Shown: positions 1-6,344, counted from the first letter of the stretch. The stretch: 6,344 nt of DNA from Verrucomicrobiota bacterium (GCA_003219925.1 QHQU01000054.1:1-6344), one strand, 5' to 3'. Notes: generated by a model from the letters alone, not told the origin. Made by a program: numbers and translations.

Positions 1-219
1 AGGTGAAAACGCCTTTTTAACCGCGACGATTTTTACTTCTTGGCTGTCGGTCCCGAAGATTTCAACCGTCCCGTCGATCGCGCGCAGCGAAAACGTGCCC
101 GAAGGATCAAGCGGAAATCTTCTCTCGACCACATCTTCGAGCACCTCGCCGGCAGAACCTTCCTTCGCGAAAAGCAGACCGCCAAATAATGAGATTACAG
201 CCAGCGCAATTTTATTCAT
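1..219 (-). CDS. Exported DUF4097-type protein (putative adhesin family), N-terminal 73 residues, 3' truncated by window edge
   Basis: An ATG at 219 opens a frame that stays open to the left edge. Residues 1-23 look like a signal peptide: MNK, a hydrophobic core (4-18), then a plausible signal peptidase I site after LFA (18) or GSA (23). There is no lipobox cysteine. Residues 33-73 carry the pattern that opens DUF4097 domains: a RRFPLDPSGTFSLRAIDGTVEI segment, then FGTDSQEVKIVAVKKAF, which is short beta strands with a G-x-V-x-I core and a nEVxI strand. The rest of the beta-repeat domain is outside the window. DUF4097 proteins are exported or surface beta-structured proteins of poorly known role. 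The start overlaps the permease C stop by eight bases (ATGAATAA), and GGTGG about nine bases upstream of the ATG may serve as a weak Shine-Dalgarno. It is therefore likely co-translated with the transporter. Coding status is well supported; the family call rests on only ~40 residues. Confidence 0.78.
   Translation of the reverse strand, partial: MNKIALAVISLFGGLLFAKEGSAGEVLEDVVERRFPLDPSGTFSLRAIDGTVEIFGTDSQEVKIVAVKKAFSP
212..219 (-). promoter_or_regulatory. Eight-base overlap, permease C / DUF4097 gene
   Basis: On the minus strand the bases read ATGAATAA: the ATG opens the DUF4097 gene and the TAA closes permease C. GGTGG at about -14 to -10 is a weak ribosome-binding candidate. The overlap ties expression of the exported protein to the transporter operon. 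Confidence 0.65.
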
Positions 220-2629
220 AACGCAATGCCACCATTGGATCGACCTTCATGGCGCGGCGAGCCGGCAGATAACTCGCCACCAAAGCCGCGGCACTAAGGA
301 CAAACAGCACGAACGCGTAAATGGAAAAATCATGTGCGCTTACGCCGTAAAGCAGGCTCGCCATCAATCGGGTCAAGGCGAGCGCGGCGAGCAGGCCGAT
401 GGCCAAGCCGATCGCAACGACACTGAAACTTTGCCGCAAAATCATTTGCAACATGTCGCTTCGTTGCGCACCGAGGGCCATGCGAATGCCGAATTCTTTC
501 GTGCGCTGCGTCACGGTGTAGGCGATCACGCCGTAAATTCCGATCGCGGCGAGTGTCATTGCGACTCCGGCGAAGACACCGAGCAGCATCATATTGAAAC
601 GGGGCTGGGCCAGAGTGATCCCGATCAATTCTTCCAGCGGTTTCAGATTGGGAACGTAAATGTCGCGGTCGATTTCGTGAATCGCGCCGCGCGCAGAGTT
701 TTCAAGACCGGTCAACTTCTCACTTGAAGTTCGCAACACCAGATACATCCGGCGATCGGGATCCTGTGCGAAGGGAATGTAAAACTCCGGAATCGGATCG
801 ATCGCCAGCGATTCATGTCGGGTGTTGCCGACAACGCCAACGATCTCAAGCGGGCGGTCTTTCGCTTTTTCCGCATGATCAACAATGATGTGCTGGCCGA
901 GCGCGTCTCGTCCCTCGAAGAATTTCTTCACGAAGGCTTCGTTCACCATCACAACCGGCATCCCTTCCCTGCCGTCGCGAGAATCGAAAGCGCGTCCGGT
1001 CAGGAGCGGAATATGCATCGCGCGAAAGTAATCGCCCATGACGGTGAGATGCGACGCATTCGGATGGTTGCCGGAACCGGGATCGGGCCGGCCGGCGATC
1101 CAAAACGAGGAGGCTCGATCGTTACCCGAAAACGGCAATGGCGTCACTCCCCCGGCAGCTTCGACACCCGGAAGCGTACGCAACCGACGATCGAGCCGTT
1201 CGAAGAATTCCTGCTGCTTCAATGGTAAATCCGCATATTTCGCCCGCGGCAAAGCAAGATCGAGGGTCAGGACCTGCGATGGTTCGAATCCAGGATTTGT
1301 TGCCCGCAAATTACTGAAGCTCTTGATCAGCAATCCCGCGCCGGCGAGAAGCAACATCGATAAGGCTACTTGCGCGATGATCAGGAGAGAGCGCGCGCGA
1401 TGCGATTCCGGACCGACTGCGCCACGGCTTCCCTCTTGCAGAGACTCGTTTACGTTCGGGCGCGACACTTGCAGAGCGGGAAAAACCGCGAAGAGCAAGG
1501 TGCTGGCAACAGCGGCGACCAAGGCGATGACGATGACGACCGCGTTGATTTGGATGTCATCGAGCCGCGGCACATCGCGCGGACCGAATAGACGGAGCAA
1601 ATCGATTCCCCACCAGGCGAGGAGAAGGCCGAAGCAGGCGCCGAGGATTGCAAGGACAACACCCTCAATCAATAACTGTGTGACAATGCGGAGACGACTG
1701 GCTCCGAGTGCGGTGCGAATCGCGATCTCGCGCCGCCGTTGGTTTGCGCGCGCGAGCAACAGATTTGCGACATTGGCGCAGGCAATGAGCAAAACAAGAA
1801 CGACGGCAGAGACAATGGTCAGCAAAGCCGGTCGGACATCACCGACAAGGTCGTGGTGAAGTGAAATCGCATAGTAAGTGCGGCCGGTGTTGCTGTCGGG
1901 AAATTGTTTCTCCATCCGACCGCCGATGGCAGAGATCTCGGCACTGGCTTGTTTGACGCTAGCGCCCGGTTTTAAACGACCGACCAAGCGCAAAAAATGT
2001 GAACTGCGATTCTTCACTGAATCCGGAACGAGCTGCTGCAACGGCATGAAATACTCGCAGCGTGGACCGATGGGATAGCGATAGCCCGGCGGCATTACGC
2101 CGATCACGGTATAGGGCCGCAACGAGCAAAGAACTTCGCGGCCGATAATACTCGGATCCCTATTAAAGTAGTGTTGCCACGCGTCGTAAGTCAGAACAAT
2201 CACACGCGCACCGGTTCTGTCCTCGTCCTGGGTAAACGTTCGCCCGAGAAGCGGCGGTATCCCAAGCACGCGAAAAATATCGGAGGTCACGGCGGTTCCA
2301 AAGAGTTCCTTGGCGTCACTGCCGGTACCGAGCACGGTGCTGGCGCGTGTGAAAGCGAACAAACTCTCAACCGTCTGCGACTGGTCGCGAATATCGCCGT
2401 AATCGGGAAACGAACCGGTTTCGCGCTCGGTATCTCCCTGCACCTTGCTCCACACCGCGATCAACTCATTCGGCTTTGGAAATGGTAATGGCCGAAGCAG
2501 CACGGCATCGATCACGCTGAAAATGGCGCTGTTTGCGCCGATGCCAAGAGCAAGGGTGAGCGTAGCAATGATGGCAAACCCGGGTGCTTTCGCCAACATC
2601 CGCAAAGCAAAACGAAGGTCGCCCATCAT
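212..2629 (-). CDS. Permease C: full-length ADOP/MacB-type ABC permease
   Basis: An intact 805-residue inner-membrane permease, the usual size for the double-length family. Domain order: TM1 (about 17-42, signature LTLALGIGANSAIFSVIDAVLL); periplasmic PCD1 (45-265); FtsX1 with TM2-TM4 (about 268-386) and coupling segment RRREIAIRTALGASR (298-312); TM5 (413-436); PCD2 (440-672); FtsX2 with TM6 (679-705), coupling segment QRTKEFGIRMALGAQR (708-723), TM7 (735-755) and TM8 (768-790); C-terminus DPMVALRYE. It carries everything missing from permease B and so is the best internal reference for it. It starts six bases after B's stop with ATGATG and no strong ribosome-binding site, and its TAA overlaps the next start by eight bases. 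C168 and C191 in PCD1 sit where a periplasmic disulfide is possible. It should act with the upstream ATPase, its two FtsX halves forming a pseudo-dimer. The substrate is unknown. Confidence 0.94.
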   Translation of the reverse strand: MMGDLRFALRMLAKAPGFAIIATLTLALGIGANSAIFSVIDAVLLRPLPFPKPNELIAVWSKVQGDTERETGSFPDYGDIRDQSQTVESLFAFTRASTVLGTGSDAKELFGTAVTSDIFRVLGIPPLLGRTFTQDEDRTGARVIVLTYDAWQHYFNRDPSIIGREVLCSLRPYTVIGVMPPGYRYPIGPRCEYFMPLQQLVPDSVKNRSSHFLRLVGRLKPGASVKQASAEISAIGGRMEKQFPDSNTGRTYYAISLHHDLVGDVRPALLTIVSAVVLVLLIACANVANLLLARANQRRREIAIRTALGASRLRIVTQLLIEGVVLAILGACFGLLLAWWGIDLLRLFGPRDVPRLDDIQINAVVIVIALVAAVASTLLFAVFPALQVSRPNVNESLQEGSRGAVGPESHRARSLLIIAQVALSMLLLAGAGLLIKSFSNLRATNPGFEPSQVLTLDLALPRAKYADLPLKQQEFFERLDRRLRTLPGVEAAGGVTPLPFSGNDRASSFWIAGRPDPGSGNHPNASHLTVMGDYFRAMHIPLLTGRAFDSRDGREGMPVVMVNEAFVKKFFEGRDALGQHIIVDHAEKAKDRPLEIVGVVGNTRHESLAIDPIPEFYIPFAQDPDRRMYLVLRTSSEKLTGLENSARGAIHEIDRDIYVPNLKPLEELIGITLAQPRFNMMLLGVFAGVAMTLAAIGIYGVIAYTVTQRTKEFGIRMALGAQRSDMLQMILRQSFSVVAIGLAIGLLAALALTRLMASLLYGVSAHDFSIYAFVLFVLSAAALVASYLPARRAMKVDPMVALRYE

Positions 2630-2638
2630 AAAGAATTA
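2624..2638 (-). promoter_or_regulatory. Permease B stop / permease C start junction
   Basis: The permease B TAA (2638-2636) is followed by six bases (TTCTTT) and then ATGATG (2629-2624). There is no room for a promoter or terminator. The only Shine-Dalgarno-like purines, GGAA, lie inside the end of permease B, about 12 bases before the first ATG. Coupled translation is the simplest reading. Confidence 0.55.
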
Positions 2639-4951
2639 TTCCGAGCGGAGGGCTTGAATTGGATCGATCGATGTCGCCCGGCGTGCCGGGATTAAACACG
2701 CCAGCAGCGCCGCAATCGCCAATCCGGTGGCGGTGAGAGCGAGCAACATAGGATTATGCGGCGAGATCTGATAAAGCTGCGCGGTCAGAAATCGACCTGT
2801 TCCGAAAATTGCAACGAGACCGAAACCCAATCCAATCAAAACCGGGTCCATCCCCTGCCTCACGACAAGACGCAAAACATCTTCTGCAAACGCGCCAAGC
2901 AGCCCCATCGTCAATCGTCGTTGTCCAAGCGATTGAGCAACGATCGTGTCGAGCGTGTTGGGTTGAAGAATCGGCATTTCCTTGTCGATCCTGTCGAGTG
3001 CAGCGCGAACCATGGATGCGGCTGCTTCCGGGTTCATCGAGGTGCGGACGATGACGTTAAAAAACGAAACACTTCGCTGTGGCCAGGGCCGGTAAAATTC
3101 GACATCATTCGTTTTTGCCAGTTCGCGCGATCGAACATCGCCAACCACGCCCACGACTTCGGCCACCAAGCCATTACCATTATCCACGCCGAAAAGGAGC
3201 TGCTTCCCAAGCGGGTTCTCGTTAGGAAATAATCTTTTCGCCGTCGAGCTGCTTAAAATCACGACGAGTGGGCCATCCGCGCCGTCACGTTCGGTAAATT
3301 CGCGGCCGGCCAAGAGCGGAATTCGTAACGCTCGGAAGTATCCGGGCGAGATGCTTCGGGTTAGGCCGAGAGGACGCTGGTTGACCGGTAAAGGATTTCC
3401 GTCGGTGCGAGCGTATGGGGTCTGCGAATAGTTGCCGCTCAGTGGGACGGCATCGACAGTCGCGGCTACCTCAACACCGGGAGAGGCCTGCACTTCCTCA
3501 ACAAGACGTTGGGCAAAGCGAGCGCGTGAAGCGGGATCGGGATATCTTCCTGCTGGCAGACCGATCCCGGCCGCCCAAACGTGGTCCGAACGAAACCCCG
3601 TTTCCTGATTGCTCAGCCGAACGAAACTGGAAGCGAGCATCGCTGCCGCCGCCAGCAACACCATCGAGAGAGCCACCTGTGCAGAAACGAGCCCGCGGCG
3701 AAAGCGATGCTGGCCACGACTCGCGCTCATCGTTCGATTGCTCTCTTTCAACCCTTCAATCAGATCGGCGCGCGAACTTTGCCATGCCGGATAGCAGCCC
3801 ATGGCGAGACCGGTCAGAAGCGACAGCAGCAATGTAAAGACCAGCACGGCCCAGTGCAGCCTGATCCCGCCCTCCAAGGGGACATTGTCGCCCGCGATCT
3901 TTGGAACAAGATCAACAATCCATAGCGCCAGGCACAATCCGATAATTCCGGCGATAACGCTCACGCTGGCGCTTTCGAGAACGAATAGTCGAACGACATT
4001 GCGCCGATTGGCCCCCAAAGCCATGCGCAATGCAATCTCGCGGCGTCGACCACTGAAACGAACCAGCAACAAATTTGCGACGTTACTGCAAGCGATCATC
4101 AAGACCGCCCCGACTGCAATCAGCAGTGTAACGAAAGCTGGTCGCAAATCGCCCGTCACATCTTCCGTTGCGCTCACCAGCACCGACGTCCAGGTGCAGT
4201 CCGCCGTCTCGGGATGTTGCGCGCGATAGCTTTGCTCCAAGGCGGGCATGGTCGACTGCGCTTGCTGCATGGTGATACCCGGTTTCAGGCGCCCGATACA
4301 CCGCATGAAACTATAACCGCGCATCAACCGATCCCTGGTTGCGTTCGCATTTTCAAATGGCTTGACGATGAATATTTCCGTGTCGCGGCCGAACCACGAA
4401 ATCGGAAGATCGGGCAAAACCCCTATGATCGTCGTGGCGACGCCGTTGAGCGCGATGCTCCGGCCGATCACACCAGGATCGGAGCCAAGTCGTTTGCGCC
4501 AGAAGTTCTCCGTAACCAGGCCGACATCATCCCGCATTTCTTCCTGCTGAAGAAAATTGCGGCCGAGAATCGGATGAATGCCCAGCAGATCGAAATAATT
4601 TGCGGTGACGTTCTCGCCCAGCACCTGCGCTGGTTCGCCAAGGCCGGTCAAGATGTAACCGTTGCCCCAATCGGCGGCTATACTCGAAAAAACCGTTTGC
4701 CCGTCCCGATAATGCCAGAACTTTGGGACTGAAAATGGCAGCTGCTTCAGGTCGCGCTCCTTAGCTTCACCGTAAATGCGCACTATGCGCGAAGGGTCTT
4801 TGAACGGGAGCCCGCGCAGGAAAAGATCGTGAATCAGGCTAAAAATGGCGGTATTTGCACCGATGCCAAGGGCAAGGGTTAGGATCGCGATGCTGGCGAA
4901 TGCCGGCGCTTTTAGCAGCATTCGGAAAGCGTATTTTAGATCAGCCATCAT
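2636..4951 (-). CDS. Permease B: ADOP/MacB-type ABC permease with a 36-residue in-frame gap in the second FtsX domain
   Basis: A 771-residue inner-membrane permease of the double MacB_PCD-FtsX type. Visible order: TM1 (about 17-42, in the N-terminal LTLALGIGANTAIF signature); periplasmic PCD1 (45-268); FtsX1 with TM2-TM4 (about 273-389) and the coupling segment RRREIALRMALGANRR (302-317); TM5 (420-443); PCD2 (445-675); and a damaged FtsX2. In FtsX2 the helix opening GLLGAFA (683-689) runs directly into EDVLRLVVRQG (690-700). The paralogs A and C both have exactly 36 more residues there, holding the rest of TM6 and the second coupling motif. TM7 (703-722) and TM8 (735-756) remain, as does the terminal DPIQALRSE. 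The frame is otherwise open and conserved, so it is still a coding gene, though function may be altered or lost. It starts ATGATG: the first ATG overlaps the ATPase stop by four bases and the second by one. C218 and C252 lie in PCD1. It is paralogous to the gene downstream. Confidence 0.92.
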   Translation of the reverse strand: MMADLKYAFRMLLKAPAFASIAILTLALGIGANTAIFSLIHDLFLRGLPFKDPSRIVRIYGEAKERDLKQLPFSVPKFWHYRDGQTVFSSIAADWGNGYILTGLGEPAQVLGENVTANYFDLLGIHPILGRNFLQQEEMRDDVGLVTENFWRKRLGSDPGVIGRSIALNGVATTIIGVLPDLPISWFGRDTEIFIVKPFENANATRDRLMRGYSFMRCIGRLKPGITMQQAQSTMPALEQSYRAQHPETADCTWTSVLVSATEDVTGDLRPAFVTLLIAVGAVLMIACSNVANLLLVRFSGRRREIALRMALGANRRNVVRLFVLESASVSVIAGIIGLCLALWIVDLVPKIAGDNVPLEGGIRLHWAVLVFTLLLSLLTGLAMGCYPAWQSSRADLIEGLKESNRTMSASRGQHRFRRGLVSAQVALSMVLLAAAAMLASSFVRLSNQETGFRSDHVWAAGIGLPAGRYPDPASRARFAQRLVEEVQASPGVEVAATVDAVPLSGNYSQTPYARTDGNPLPVNQRPLGLTRSISPGYFRALRIPLLAGREFTERDGADGPLVVILSSSTAKRLFPNENPLGKQLLFGVDNGNGLVAEVVGVVGDVRSRELAKTNDVEFYRPWPQRSVSFFNVIVRTSMNPEAAASMVRAALDRIDKEMPILQPNTLDTIVAQSLGQRRLTMGLLGAFAEDVLRLVVRQGMDPVLIGLGFGLVAIFGTGRFLTAQLYQISPHNPMLLALTATGLAIAALLACLIPARRATSIDPIQALRSE
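2882..2890 (-). other. Junction of the in-frame 108-base gap in permease B
   Basis: Codons for F688-A689-E690 of permease B. A689 (2885-2887) corresponds to A687 of permease C, while E690 (2882-2884) corresponds to S724 of C. The intervening residues, 688-723 in C (bases 461-568) and 127-162 of the visible part of A (bases 5859-5966), have no counterpart in B. The gap is the same size, 36 codons, against both paralogs. The ancestral B sequence is not available, so whether short direct repeats mediated the loss cannot be seen. Confidence 0.85.
4946..4951 (-). promoter_or_regulatory. ATGATG stop-start overlap, ATPase / permease B
   Basis: Two consecutive ATG codons (4951-4949 and 4948-4946) straddle the ATPase TGA (4950-4948). 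Either could be the start: the first overlaps the stop as ATGA, the second as TGATG. Both arrangements suit translational coupling. The region upstream lacks a strong Shine-Dalgarno. Confidence 0.65.
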
Positions 4952-5610
4952 ACGATCCAGCCGTCGCGCAGCTGAATGATCCGTTTCCCGTACGACGCAT
5001 TTTTCTCCGAATGCGTCACCTGGACGATTGTCACTCCCTCTTCGTTCAATCTTCGAAACAGCTCCATGATTTCTTCGCCCTGGCTGGAATGCAGATTTCC
5101 AGTTGGCTCGTCCGCCAGCAGCAATTTGGGCGAGGCAATGATGGCGCGGGCTACCCCGACGAGTTGTTGCTGGCCGCCGGAAAGTTGCCGCGGATACAAA
5201 TCCTTTTTGCCGACAATCTGAAAACGATCGAGCGCGTCTGCCACCAGAGCAGCCCGTTCGCCCTTACTATAATGCCGATACGAAAGTGGAATATCGAGGT
5301 TCTCGTAAACCGTCAGATCGTCGAGCAAATGATATTGCTGAAAAACGAATCCGACCTGTTCATTTCGCAAAGTGGCTCGCTCTTTTGCCTTCAACAGATG
5401 CACCGCGGTCTCATCGAAAAAATATTCGCCGGTCCATCCGTGATCGTGCATGCCGAGAATATGCAGGAGGGTCGATTTGCCCGCCCCTGATGGGCCCATC
5501 ACCGAAACAAAATCGCCGGCCGCAATATCAAGATCGATGTCGCGCAAGACATAAAACATTTGTCCGCGTCCCAGCGGATAGGATCGTTCGATGTTGTGGA
5601 GTCGGATCAT
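4948..5610 (-). CDS. ABC transporter ATP-binding protein (MacB/LolD-like class)
   Basis: A complete 220-residue ATPase that hydrolyses ATP at the cytoplasmic face to drive MacB-type permeases. All motifs are intact: Walker A GPSGAGKST (39-47), Q-loop Q91 in FVFQQYHLLDDLTVYEN, signature LSGGQ (143-147), Walker B LLLADE (163-168) with catalytic E168, D-loop region GNLH (171-174), and switch histidine H200 in VTHSE. The length is normal for a stand-alone nucleotide-binding subunit of the LolD/MacB/FtsE class, and there is no fused membrane domain. The ATG at 5610 overlaps the TGA of permease A (ATGA). The TGA at its own end overlaps the start of permease B in the same way, so it is probably translationally coupled to both. 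No clear Shine-Dalgarno precedes it. It is the only ATPase in the window and probably serves permeases A, B and C. The family call is firm; the transported substrate (lipid, lipoprotein, peptide or drug) is not determinable. Confidence 0.96.
   Translation of the reverse strand: MIRLHNIERSYPLGRGQMFYVLRDIDLDIAAGDFVSVMGPSGAGKSTLLHILGMHDHGWTGEYFFDETAVHLLKAKERATLRNEQVGFVFQQYHLLDDLTVYENLDIPLSYRHYSKGERAALVADALDRFQIVGKKDLYPRQLSGGQQQLVGVARAIIASPKLLLADEPTGNLHSSQGEEIMELFRRLNEEGVTIVQVTHSEKNASYGKRIIQLRDGWIV
5607..5610 (-). promoter_or_regulatory. ATGA stop-start overlap, permease A / ATPase
   Basis: The ATPase ATG (5610-5608) shares two bases with the permease A TGA (5609-5607). No purine-rich ribosome-binding site stands upstream, so reinitiation by the terminating ribosome is the likely mode of translation. 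The overlap is seen directly; the coupling is inferred. Confidence 0.7.
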
Positions 5611-6344
5611 GCGGTATGGGTGAGTGCGAGCATCGGGTCGGTCCGAATGACGCGGGAGGTCGGAATGTAGCTGGCCACTAGGGCGATCGCGCCGAGTACG
5701 ACAGTGACGAAGGCAAATGTTGACAGATCACGCGGGCTAACGTGGTAGAGCATTGCGGCGAGCAAGTGCGTCGTCGCGAAGGCAAACGCTAGACCAATGA
5801 GCGTGCCGCTCAAAATTAATTTGGCGGCGTGACCGACAACCAGGCGCAGTATGTCGTGTCGTTGCGCGCCCAGGGCCATGCGCACACCCAGTTCGTGCGT
5901 TCGTTGCACGACCAAGAACGACATCACCCCGTAAATTCCAATCGAAGCCAGTGCGAGCGCGAGCGCCGCAAACAATCCCAGGAGCCAAATGGAAAGTCGC
6001 CGCGGCGCGACCGAGTCGGCGACTACTTGCTCAAGGGTACGAACATGAGCGATCGGCTGAGCCGGATCGACCTCGCGTAGCGCAGTGCGAATGGCGGAGA
6101 TCATACTTCCCGGATCCTGCGCGCTGCGTACGACCAACACCGCCTGGCTGTTCGGCGTTTGCGTGATCGGCATATAATACTCCGGCAACGCATCGTAATC
6201 TAAACCGCGATGCCGAACATTTCCGACAATGCCGATTATCGTCGCCCATTTTTCCTTCATCACCGACGCGCCAATATCGATTCGTTTTCCAATCGGGTCT
6301 TCGTTCGGCCAATAACGTTTCGCCAGAGCAGCGTTGATGATTGC
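5607..6344 (-). CDS. Permease A: ADOP/MacB-type ABC permease, C-terminal 245 residues (5' truncated by window edge)
   Basis: The reading frame is open to the right edge, so the true start lies outside the window; the GTG at 6263 is internal. About 245 of an expected ~800 residues are visible. Residues 1-110 are the end of the second periplasmic MacB_PCD domain, with the family motif YWPNEDPIGKRI (11-22) and the IIGIVGNVRHRGLDY segment (36-50). Residues 115-245 form the second FtsX domain: a transmembrane helix near 118-145, a cytoplasmic coupling segment (QRTHELGVRMALGAQR, 147-162), then helices near 172-195 and 206-228. It is an inner-membrane permease that should pair with the ATPase encoded next, with which it overlaps by four bases. 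It ends DPMLALTHTA, whereas B and C end ALRSE and ALRYE, so the last few residues have diverged. The family is clear; the substrate is unknown. [No confidence was given in the original; 0 is a placeholder.]. Confidence 0.
   Translation of the reverse strand, partial: AIINAALAKRYWPNEDPIGKRIDIGASVMKEKWATIIGIVGNVRHRGLDYDALPEYYMPITQTPNSQAVLVVRSAQDPGSMISAIRTALREVDPAQPIAHVRTLEQVVADSVAPRRLSIWLLGLFAALALALASIGIYGVMSFLVVQRTHELGVRMALGAQRHDILRLVVGHAAKLILSGTLIGLAFAFATTHLLAAMLYHVSPRDLSTFAFVTVVLGAIALVASYIPTSRVIRTDPMLALTHTA

Noticed and set aside
1038..1859. Long plus-strand open frame (273 codons), with similar ones at 95-727, 4214-4732 and 4855-5490
   Set aside because: These lie antisense to well-conserved permease and ATPase frames. 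Their translations are rich in R, S and T, show no domain pattern and have no conserved motif. They are by-products of the codon bias on the other strand.
795..2670. Repeated GGATCGATCG at 795-804 and 2661-2670
   Set aside because: Both copies encode, on the minus strand, an I-D-P-I stretch in unrelated parts of permeases C and B. Ten bases of chance codon agreement is enough to explain it.
2800..2950. A sequencing frameshift as the cause of the odd joint in permease B
   Set aside because: The frame and the family similarity are the same on both sides of the joint, and the gap is a multiple of three. A small base-calling error would shift the frame instead. A larger assembly collapse is not excluded.
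4083..4301. Short minus-strand frames inside the permeases and ATPase region (also 879-1103, 1450-1668, 2466-2699, 5737-5988, 6031-6312)
   Set aside because: They are out-of-frame with the conserved proteins, overlap them fully or nearly so, and show no recognisable sequence.
2538..4952. DNA similarity between the 5' ends of permeases B and C (4859-4952 versus 2538-2630)
   Set aside because: This is ordinary paralog similarity in the conserved LTLALGIGAN region, broken by many substitutions. It is not a recent direct duplication or a mobile repeat.
5149..5187. Signature region LSGGQQQLVGVARAI of the ATPase, with L150 where many LolD/MacB proteins have R
   Set aside because: From memory, leucine here is common in ATPases of this ADOP-linked group, and all catalytic residues are intact, so I do not count it as a defect. 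An alignment of the family would settle it.
5607..6263. A GTG at 6263 as the start of a short 218-residue permease
   Set aside because: The same frame continues upstream to the window edge and encodes conserved MacB_PCD sequence (INAALAKRYWPNEDPIGKRI). The gene is therefore cut by the window and does not start at the GTG.

Overview
The window is one unbroken block of minus-strand genes. Coordinates are on the plus strand, so transcription runs from high to low numbers. In reading order it holds: the C-terminal part of an ABC permease (A, entering from the right edge), an ABC ATP-binding protein, a second permease (B), a third permease (C), and the first 73 codons of a secreted DUF4097-type protein that runs off the left edge. 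Junctions are 4-base overlaps (A/ATPase and ATPase/B), a 6-base gap (B/C) and an 8-base overlap (C/DUF4097). No stretch is free of genes. I see no internal promoter, terminator, RNA gene, mobile element or CRISPR array. The block looks like the interior of one polycistronic operon whose promoter lies outside the window.

The permeases belong to the MacB/FtsX superfamily. More exactly, they fit the ~800-residue double-length form (MacB_PCD-FtsX-MacB_PCD-FtsX) known as the ADOP family (Acidobacterial Duplicated Orphan Permease). That family is expanded in Acidobacteriota and also found in Verrucomicrobiota and Gemmatimonadota. With a GC content I judge to be in the mid-50s, a soil bacterium of one of these phyla is likely; the phylum cannot be settled from this window. 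ADOP permeases are named 'orphan' because they often lack an ATPase neighbour. Here an ATPase sits between permeases A and B and could energise all three. The substrate is unknown, and no membrane-fusion (MacA-like) gene is in the window.

The most notable observation is in permease B. Aligned to A and C, it lacks 36 consecutive residues in its second FtsX domain. The missing piece holds most of transmembrane helix 6 and the cytoplasmic coupling-helix motif (RT.E.G.RMALGA). The loss is exactly in frame and the rest of the protein is intact, so B is either an asymmetric transporter subunit with one ATPase-docking site or an early-stage decaying paralog.

The operon ends, as far as visible, in a translationally overlapping gene for an exported DUF4097 (putative adhesin / beta-repeat) protein. 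This suggests the transporters act on envelope stress or cell-surface functions, but that is inference.
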